DNA of 64,000 bases from Clostridia bacterium (lineage in GTDB: Bacteria; Bacillota; Clostridia; Oscillospirales; Acutalibacteraceae), in assembly GCA_017461625.1 (NCBI GenBank), contig JAFTXJ010000015.1, positions 62,001 through 126,000 on the forward strand, written 5' to 3'. Each line of letters starts with the position of its first letter. The first letter of the stretch is position 1. Below the pieces are notes generated by a model. The model saw nothing but the letters and a program-made list of their open reading frames with translations. It was not told where the DNA came from and made no database searches. The position numbers were made by a program, and so were the translations under genes. Positions 56,847 to 64,000 of this stretch are shown piece after piece.

Positions 56847-57689
56847 TTGGCTAAAAAAAAGCAGATTATATTGATTGTTTCAATTGTTTCAGCAATATTA
56901 ATCGCATGCTGTGTTATTATTCCTTTAGCAATTAATGCCCGAAACAATAAAATAATTGAAAGCTACACCAATCAGAACCTTGAATTATACTCAAAGCTTA
57001 ACATAATATCTGACTGTGCGGTTATTAATAAAAAAACGCATTCTCTTGACGGTATAAAAGAAGCTGTAAGGAAAGGTGCCGACACCGTTACACTTGATTT
57101 GTGTTTTAAAGAAGACGGAACACCTGTTATTACAGATGATTATACAAACATTTCTGATGAAACACTCAAGGTTAAAGATGTTTTTGCGCTTATAATTCGT
57201 GACGAATACAGTGAGGTAAAAATCAATTTCAGATTGAGGCAGTTGATTACCCTTTCGGTTTTAAACGATTTAATCAGCGAATATGACGTTGCAAAGCGTG
57301 TTATTATTTCCGGCATTGATAGTAACAGATATTCACTTATTTCAGGCACCGATACAGCCGCTAAAGTGTATTTTGATTTTATACCAACCGATGACACCGA
57401 AGATTCGGTTAAAAAAGTTACTGATTTAATAGCTGAATATAATTTAAGCGGTGTAATTATAGATGTTAACAATGCCACAAAGGAGCTTGTTGACTCACTG
57501 TCACTAAAAGGTATATCATATATAATTAATAACGCTGATGACGAGATTGATTTATACCGCATAATGAGTTACGGGGCATATGCCATAGAAACCGACTCAC
57601 CGGAAGTTTTGTTAAACGCATATAATTCATGGCGAGATATAACTCTAAAACGCATCGACACTTCAATATTAGATGAATTGAATAAATAA
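56847..57689 (+). CDS. Membrane-anchored GDPD-like protein, catalytic residues missing
   Basis: 280 residues from TTG 56847 behind AGGAGGTC. An N-terminal membrane helix (~7-28) precedes a domain matching the outline of glycerophosphodiester phosphodiesterases: SLDGIKEAVRKGADTVTLDLCFKEDGTPVITDD, GVIIDV, and the final AYAIETDSPE. The HRG of the active site is replaced by DCAV and the ExD by LDL, so hydrolysis is unlikely. It starts one base after the kinase gene stops. Confidence 0.7.
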   Translation: MAKKKQIILIVSIVSAILIACCVIIPLAINARNNKIIESYTNQNLELYSKLNIISDCAVINKKTHSLDGIKEAVRKGADTVTLDLCFKEDGTPVITDDYTNISDETLKVKDVFALIIRDEYSEVKINFRLRQLITLSVLNDLISEYDVAKRVIISGIDSNRYSLISGTDTAAKVYFDFIPTDDTEDSVKKVTDLIAEYNLSGVIIDVNNATKELVDSLSLKGISYIINNADDEIDLYRIMSYGAYAIETDSPEVLLNAYNSWRDITLKRIDTSILDELNK

Positions 57690-57691
57690 AT

Positions 57692-57725
57692 AATCCGTAT
57701 CCTGCTGAAGGATACGGATTTTGCT
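57692..57725. terminator. Bidirectional terminator
   Basis: Hairpin AATCCGTATCC / GGATACGGATT with loop TGCTGAA, between convergent genes. Confidence 0.85.
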
Positions 57726-58352
57726 TTATTCAAAAGTTTTTTCAATATCGCTGAGCTGAGCTCTGAAGAATTTAAGCATCGACTCGAAGTCTTCGGTTTC
57801 TTTTGAAAAGATTTCTGCCTTTTCGAGCATTGCTTCAATTTTGGAATCAGCATCTCTGACCTTTGTGAGTGTTTCTCTGCGCACTTTGCCTGCCATAAGG
57901 TTTGCACTTTCAACATATCGGTCAGCATATGTCATAGAATCACGCATAAGCTTTTCTGCTGTTTCATCAAATTCAGAGTTTTTACTCTCATACTGCTGAA
58001 GCTTTTGTTTTAATTCATCAAGTTCACCTGATGAGCCTTTGAGCTCTGCAATCTCTTGATTTTTAGCTTCAAGCTCTGCGGTAAGTTTTTCAACCTTAGC
58101 CTCAGCTTCTTTAAGGGCAACACGATAGCTTTCCTGTTCACCGTCAGTATTCTGCTTTGCAGCCTCAAGCTCCTTATTTTTAGCATCAAGTTCTGCTCGG
58201 AGTTTTTCAACAGTTGCTTCAGTTTCTCTTAATGAAACACGAAGTTTCTGATATTCATTATTGTCAGATGCCATTTCGCTGATATAGCTCATAACATCAT
58301 CACGGTTAAATCCGCCAACAACGGCTCTTCTAAAGGTTACTTCTCCGTTCAT
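57726..58352 (-). CDS. DivIVA-like coiled-coil protein
   Basis: 208 residues. The N-terminus EVTFRRAVVGGFNRDDVMSYI matches the DivIVA/GpsB membrane-targeting turn. It is followed by a long coiled coil (about 30-125) with two repeats of EKLRAELDAKNKE / EKLTAELEAKNQE type. A second helix pair at 130-208 completes it. It is likely a polar or septal scaffold. It is separated by 19 bases from mscL. Confidence 0.8.
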   Translation of the reverse strand: MNGEVTFRRAVVGGFNRDDVMSYISEMASDNNEYQKLRVSLRETEATVEKLRAELDAKNKELEAAKQNTDGEQESYRVALKEAEAKVEKLTAELEAKNQEIAELKGSSGELDELKQKLQQYESKNSEFDETAEKLMRDSMTYADRYVESANLMAGKVRRETLTKVRDADSKIEAMLEKAEIFSKETEDFESMLKFFRAQLSDIEKTFE

Positions 58353-58371
58353 AAATAAAAACTCCGATTAA

Positions 58372-58842
58372 TTATTTTGCAAGGTCAGATGTGCAGCAAG
58401 GGCACTTTGTTGCTTTAATGCTGATTTCAGACTGGCAATAGGGGCAGATTTTTGTGGTAGGTTCTGCAGGAACTTCTGTTTCTTTTTTGCTTGTTTTTTC
58501 ATTAAGAACATTGATAGCCTTAACAAGGCAGAAAATAACAAAAGCCATAATAAAGAAATTAATTACTGCACTGATGAAATTGCCGTATGTAAGAACAGCG
58601 GCACCTGCTGCCTGAGCCTCTTCAAGGGTTGCATAATCAACACCGTCAAGAGCAAAAAACTTGCCTGTAAAATCAATACCTTTTGTAATAAGGCTGATAA
58701 CGGGCATTACGATGTCATCAACAAGAGATTTAACGATTGCCTGAAAGGCACCGCCAACGATAACGCCGACTGCAAGGTCGATAACATTGCCACGCATAAC
58801 AAACTTTTTAAATTCGGCCATAAATCCTGATTTTTTAGCCAT
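58372..58842 (-). CDS. mscL: Large-conductance mechanosensitive channel with C-terminal zinc ribbon
   Basis: 156 residues from ATG 58842 behind GAGGAGATG. The N-terminal EFKKFVMRGNVIDLAVGVIVGGAF is the MscL S1/TM1 region, and TM2 is FISAVINFFIMAFVIFCLVKAIN. The usual short cytoplasmic helix is followed by an extra CPYCQSEISIKATKCPCC zinc ribbon (residues ~133-150). It releases solutes under hypo-osmotic shock. Confidence 0.93.
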   Translation of the reverse strand: MAKKSGFMAEFKKFVMRGNVIDLAVGVIVGGAFQAIVKSLVDDIVMPVISLITKGIDFTGKFFALDGVDYATLEEAQAAGAAVLTYGNFISAVINFFIMAFVIFCLVKAINVLNEKTSKKETEVPAEPTTKICPYCQSEISIKATKCPCCTSDLAK

Positions 58843-58913
58843 TTTAAACATCTCCTCAAAAGTATTTTTTCACATTATATAACAGCGTTGATGTTTTGTC
58901 AAATAATAATCCA

Positions 58914-58952
58914 TAAAAAAAGCAGCAACTCTTTCGAATTGCTGCTGATTTT
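58914..58952 (-). terminator. tuf terminator
   Basis: Minus-strand hairpin AGCAGCAATTC / GAGTTGCTGCT with a GAAA loop followed by TTTTTTT. Confidence 0.9.
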
Positions 58953-58969
58953 ATAGATTGTACTGTTAA

Positions 58970-60166
58970 TTATTCGTTGATAGCTGTAACAACGCCTGAA
59001 CCAACTGTACGGCCGCCTTCACGGATAGCAAAACGAAGACCTTCTTCGATTGCGATAGGAGTGATAAGTTCAACATTCATAACAACGTTGTCACCGGGCA
59101 TGCACATTTCTGTTCCTTCAGGAAGAGTGATAACGCCTGTAACGTCTGTTGTACGGAAGTAGAACTGAGGACGGTAGTTGTTGAAGAAAGGAGTATGACG
59201 ACCGCCTTCATCCTTGCTCAAAACGTAAACCTGACCTGAGAACTTTGTGTGAGGATTGATTGAGCCGGGTTTGCAAAGAACCTGACCACGTTCAATCTCT
59301 GAACGCTGAATACCACGAAGAAGAGCACCGATGTTGTCGCCTGCTTCTGCATAGTCGAGGAGCTTACGGAACATTTCGATACCGGTACATACTGTCTTTC
59401 TCTTTTCGTCAGTAAGACCAACGATTTCAACTTCTTCACCTGTCTTGAGCTGACCACGTTCAACTCTACCGGTTGCAACAGTACCACGACCTGTGATTGT
59501 GAATACGTCTTCAACAGGCATAAGGAAAGGAAGGTCTGCCTTACGATCAGGAGTAGGAATGTAGCTGTCAACAGCATCCATAAGTTCCCAGATGCAAGCA
59601 CAAGCAGGATCATCAGCTGAAGCTGCTTCAAGAGCCTTAAGAGCTGAACCCTTGATGATAGGTGTATCATCGCCGGGGAATTCATACTCAGAAAGAGTCT
59701 CACGGATTTCCATTTCAACGAGTTCAAGAAGCTCTTCGTCGTCAACCTGGTCAACTTTGTTCATGAATACGATGATGTAAGGAACGCCAACCTGACGAGC
59801 AAGAAGAAGATGCTCTTTTGTCTGAGCCATAGGACCATCAGTAGAAGCGATAACAAGGATAGCGCCGTCCATCTGAGCAGCACCTGTGATCATGTTCTTA
59901 ATGTAGTCAGCATGGCCGGGGCAGTCAACGTGAGCATAGTGACGTGTTTCTGTCTCATACTCAACGTGTGATGTGTTAATTGTGATACCACGCTCTCTCT
60001 CTTCGGGAGCCTTATCGATGTTTGCATAATCAACGAAATCAGCCTGGCCCTTTGAAGCGAGGGTCTTTGTGATAGCAGCTGTAAGTGTTGTCTTACCATG
60101 GTCAACGTGACCGATTGTACCAATGTTTACATGTGGCTTACTACGGTTAAATTTTTCTTTTGCCAT
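58970..60166 (-). CDS. tuf: Elongation factor Tu
   Basis: 398 residues. GTPase motifs are G1 [11 protein letters not shown]3 DCPGHADY, G4 NKVD and G5 SALK, with effector [12 protein letters not shown]. Domains II and III are complete to VVTAINE. It delivers aminoacyl-tRNA to the ribosome. It is the last gene of the str operon, 102 bases after fusA, with GGAGG before the ATG. Confidence 0.99.
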   Translation of the reverse strand: MAKEKFNRSKPHVNIGTIGHVDHGKTTLTAAITKTLASKGQADFVDYANIDKAPEERERGITINTSHVEYETETRHYAHVDCPGHADYIKNMITGAAQMDGAILVIASTDGPMAQTKEHLLLARQVGVPYIIVFMNKVDQVDDEELLELVEMEIRETLSEYEFPGDDTPIIKGSALKALEAASADDPACACIWELMDAVDSYIPTPDRKADLPFLMPVEDVFTITGRGTVATGRVERGQLKTGEEVEIVGLTDEKRKTVCTGIEMFRKLLDYAEAGDNIGALLRGIQRSEIERGQVLCKPGSINPHTKFSGQVYVLSKDEGGRHTPFFNNYRPQFYFRTTDVTGVITLPEGTEMCMPGDNVVMNVELITPIAIEEGLRFAIREGGRTVGSGVVTAINE

Positions 60167-60268
60167 TGGATTTTTCCTCCTAACATAAATAACATAATAA
60201 CTTATGCTTATAGCACAAGGCTATTTTAACAATTTTATTATAAAAAAGCAAGTCTTTTTTGAAAAATA

Positions 60269-62344
60269 TTAGTCTTTAGCACGGCTAGAGATAATATCAT
60301 CAGAAATTGACTTAGGAACAGCAGTGTAATGACTGGGTTCCATAGCGTACTGACCACGGCCCTGAGTCTTTGAACGGAGAGCTGTTGCATAACCGAACAT
60401 GTTTGCAAGAGGGATTGTGGAGTTAACCTGAACCGCACCGATTCTGGTTTCAGTACCCTGAATCATACCACGACGTGAGTTTACGTCACCCATAACGTCA
60501 CCAAGATATTCATCAGGAACAATGATAGCTACCTTCATGATAGGCTCCATAAGAGCAGGAGCTGCTTTCTTCATTGCATCTTTGAATGCCATTGAACCGG
60601 CAATCTTAAATGCCATTTCAGAAGAGTCAACTTCATGGTAAGAACCATCGTAAAGAGTAACTTTAACGTCAACTACTGGGTAACCTGCAAGAACACCTGT
60701 CTGCATTGCACCCTTAACACCTGCTTCAACAGCAGGGATGTATTCCTTAGGAATAACACCGCCGACAATTGAGTTAATAAACTCAAAGCCTTTTTCGGGG
60801 TTGGGTTCAACCTTGATCTTAACATGACCGTACTGACCACGACCACCGGACTGACGAGAATATTTGCAGTCAACATCTGCAGGAGCAGTGATTGTTTCTC
60901 TGTAAGCAACCTGAGGCTGACCTACGTTAGCTTCAACTTTGAACTCACGAAGCATTCTGTCTACGATGATTTCAAGGTGAAGCTCACCCATACCTGCGAT
61001 AATTGTTTGGCCTGTTTCTTCGTCTGTATAGCAACGGAATGTTGGGTCTTCTTCTGCAAGCTTTGCAAGAGCAATACCCATCTTTTCCTGACCTGCTTTA
61101 GTCTTAGGCTCAACTGCAACACGGATAACAGGCTCCGGGAATTCCATTGATTCAAGAATTACGGGGTGCTTTGCATCGCAAAGTGTGTCACCTGTTGTTG
61201 TGTTTTTAAGACCAACTGCAGCAGCGATATCGCCTGAATAGCAGCATTCGATATCCTGTCTTGAGTTAGCATGCATCTGAAGAATACGGCCCATACGCTC
61301 GTTGTTACCCTTAACAGAGTTGTAAACGGTCTGGCCTGCATTTACTACACCTGAGTAAACTCTGAAGAAGCAGAGCTTACCAACATAGGGGTCAGTAGCA
61401 ATTTTGAATGCAAGAGCTGCGAAAGGCTCGTCATCAGATGATACACGAACTTCTTCTTCTTCTGTGTCAGGATTTACGCCCTTGATAGCTTCAACATCTG
61501 TCGGAGCAGGCATATAATCGATAACAGCATCAAGAAGGAGCTGAACGCCCTTATTTCTGTAAGATGTACCGCAAACAACAGGAACCATTTCATTGGCGAT
61601 TGTTGCCTTACGGATACAGGATTTAACTTCTTCAACGGTGAGTTCTTCACCTTCGAAGAATTTTTCCATAAGTTCTTCATCCTGCTCAGCAACAGCTTCA
61701 ATAAGCTTGTCATGATATTCCTGAGCAAGGTCCATTAAATCTGCGGGAATCTCCTCAACGCGAACGTCAAGACCCTTATCATCATAATAAACCTCAGCTT
61801 TCATTTCAACGAGGTCGATGATTCCTTTAAATTCTGACTCAGCACCGATGGGAAGCTGAATCGGAACGGCATTACATTTAAGACGGTCTTTCATCATTGC
61901 AAGAACTCTGTAGAAGTCTGCACCCAAAATATCCATCTTATTAACGTAAACCATACGGGGAACACGGTATTTATCAGCCTGACGCCAAACAGTTTCAGAC
62001 TGTGGCTCAACACCACCCTTTGCGCAAAGAACAGTTACAGAACCGTCAAGTACACGAAGAGAACGCTCAACTTCTACAGTAAAGTCAACGTGACCCGGGG
62101 TATCAATGATATTAACACGGTGATTCTTCCAGAAGCAAGTTGTAGCAGCAGAAGTAATTGTAATACCTCTCTCCTGCTCCTGCTCCATCCAGTCCATTGT
62201 TGCAGAACCGTCATGAGTTTCACCGATTTTGTGGTTGATACCTGTGTAGAAAAGAATACGCTCTGTGGTTGTTGTTTTACCGGCGTCGATATGTGCCATG
62301 ATTCCAATATTTCTTGTTAATTCAAGTGATACCTGTCTTGGCAT
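60269..62344 (-). CDS. fusA: Elongation factor G
   Basis: 691 residues, canonical. G1 [10 protein letters not shown], switch [13 protein letters not shown] with the catalytic His, G4 NKMD, and domain [21 protein letters not shown]. It drives translocation and, with RRF, ribosome recycling. Unlike the paralogue at 50609 all nucleotide-binding motifs are standard. Confidence 0.99.
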   Translation of the reverse strand: MPRQVSLELTRNIGIMAHIDAGKTTTTERILFYTGINHKIGETHDGSATMDWMEQEQERGITITSAATTCFWKNHRVNIIDTPGHVDFTVEVERSLRVLDGSVTVLCAKGGVEPQSETVWRQADKYRVPRMVYVNKMDILGADFYRVLAMMKDRLKCNAVPIQLPIGAESEFKGIIDLVEMKAEVYYDDKGLDVRVEEIPADLMDLAQEYHDKLIEAVAEQDEELMEKFFEGEELTVEEVKSCIRKATIANEMVPVVCGTSYRNKGVQLLLDAVIDYMPAPTDVEAIKGVNPDTEEEEVRVSSDDEPFAALAFKIATDPYVGKLCFFRVYSGVVNAGQTVYNSVKGNNERMGRILQMHANSRQDIECCYSGDIAAAVGLKNTTTGDTLCDAKHPVILESMEFPEPVIRVAVEPKTKAGQEKMGIALAKLAEEDPTFRCYTDEETGQTIIAGMGELHLEIIVDRMLREFKVEANVGQPQVAYRETITAPADVDCKYSRQSGGRGQYGHVKIKVEPNPEKGFEFINSIVGGVIPKEYIPAVEAGVKGAMQTGVLAGYPVVDVKVTLYDGSYHEVDSSEMAFKIAGSMAFKDAMKKAAPALMEPIMKVAIIVPDEYLGDVMGDVNSRRGMIQGTETRIGAVQVNSTIPLANMFGYATALRSKTQGRGQYAMEPSHYTAVPKSISDDIISSRAKD

Positions 62345-62416
62345 TTATAAACCTCCGTTGTCACTGAACGTGACATAAAAAACAATAGAACGATTTGATT
62401 TGTCTGACAGCGCTTA

Positions 62417-62989
<573 letters not shown>

Positions 62990-63063
62990 TTACACAAAGC
63001 CTTTGCTTTATGCAGCCTGCAAGAAGATTCTGTCTGTTAAAATAGTAATCTTAATTAATAAGA

Positions 63064-63486
63064 TTATTTCTTGGCAGCCTTCGGGCGCTTTGCGCCGTAC
63101 TTTGAACGGGACTGCATTCTACCGTTAACGCCCTGGGTATCGAGTGTACCGCGAACGATATGGTAACGCACACCGGGAAGGTCCTTAACACGACCGCCGC
63201 GGATAAGAACAACGCTATGCTCCTGAAGGTTGTGACCTACGCCGGGAATGTAAGAAGTAACTTCGATTCCGTTGGTAAGACGAACTCTTGCGATTTTACG
63301 AAGAGCTGAGTTGGGCTTCTTGGGAGTAGCTGTCTTAACTGCTGTGCAAACGCCTCTCTTCTGAGGTGAACTCTGGTTAGTCATAACATTCTTCTTAGAG
63401 TTGAGACCTTTCAAAAGTGCGGGTGCCTTAGCCTTCTTTTCAAGTGTTTCTCTGCCATTGCGTACAAGCTGGTTAAAGGTTGGCAA
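63064..63486 (-). CDS. rpsL: 30S ribosomal protein S12
   Basis: 140 residues if the TTG at 63486 is the start, giving the family N-terminus [13 protein letters not shown]. An alternative TTG at 63492 has closer spacing to AAAGGAG and would add two residues. The decoding-centre loops [13 protein letters not shown] and [15 protein letters not shown]-type are intact; Lys in PKKPNS is the streptomycin-sensitive form. Confidence 0.97.
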   Translation of the reverse strand: MPTFNQLVRNGRETLEKKAKAPALLKGLNSKKNVMTNQSSPQKRGVCTAVKTATPKKPNSALRKIARVRLTNGIEVTSYIPGVGHNLQEHSVVLIRGGRVKDLPGVRYHIVRGTLDTQGVNGRMQSRSKYGAKRPKAAKK

Positions 63487-63643
63487 ACACAAACATCTCC
63501 TTTCTTCAAAATTTATTAGTCAAGGCAAAACGCTCTACTGCCCTGTTTTTGGCAGTAAAGCTATTTTGCTTAACACACAATTTAGTATTTTACACGCTTA
63601 CTTAACAAATGTCAAGAGAAATTTTAAATTATATCAATAAAAA

Positions 63644-64000
<357 letters not shown>

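Overview
The window reads as a low-GC Firmicute of class Clostridia, most like a gut Ruminococcus (family inferred). Supporting signs are a dockerin-bearing protein, a hisZ-type histidine operon, RNase P RNA of bacterial layout, the rpoC-rpsL-rpsG-fusA-tuf block, and consistent TTGACA/TATAAT promoters with 17-base spacing.

Positions 1-5714 are the right end of a prophage or integrative element inserted beside tRNA-fMet (5852-5925). From right to left it holds a tyrosine integrase, a pair of S24-type regulators, a divergent immunity region with repeated operators, and a leftward early operon of very small genes. That operon runs into a 750-base stretch without protein genes (about 351-1093). 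The stretch is packed on the minus strand with stem-enclosed RNA units and tRNA-like modules, and it ends just upstream of a DUF2828 (Ro60/TROVE-like) gene cut by the left edge. Five units share the layout AAAG-stem-ACAGCA ... stem-CTTG. I read this as a candidate multi-copy Y-RNA-like / tRNA-mimic system carried by a phage. It is the most interesting feature here.

Positions 6171-9500 hold rplM-rpsI. A decayed second integrative element follows, with an integrase pseudogene and a nuclease fragment between two copies of a 14-base sequence from the 3' end of rpsI. Two small genes come next.

Positions 9500-18051 carry a lone eutH and a complete leftward histidine operon (hisZ-G-D-C-B-H-A-F-IE). 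Upstream of hisZ is an apparent orphan small RNA with its own strong promoter and terminator. Positions 18550-26801 hold a ribbon-helix-helix regulator, an M29 aminopeptidase, a membrane-anchored HTH regulator, a recD2-comF-mreB-like cluster and rnpB.

Positions 26912-37318 are general housekeeping and metabolic genes: DUF1349, GNAT, DUF2804, pnuC with a riboswitch-like leader, tmcAL, ackA, sugar isomerase/oxidoreductase, and degenerate EEP and CPBP proteins. Positions 37381-47700 hold a 3372-residue exported protein with an N-terminal PHP phosphoesterase-like domain and 24 List_Bact/InlB-type repeats, followed by a 61-residue acidic peptide gene.

Positions 47860-58842 include a ChbG-like deacetylase, an esterase, FliB-like and EF-G-like proteins, a membrane-anchored dockerin protein, lipoproteins, a hexosamine-kinase-like gene, a DivIVA-like coiled coil and MscL. 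The window closes with tuf, fusA, rpsG, rpsL and the 3' end of rpoC.
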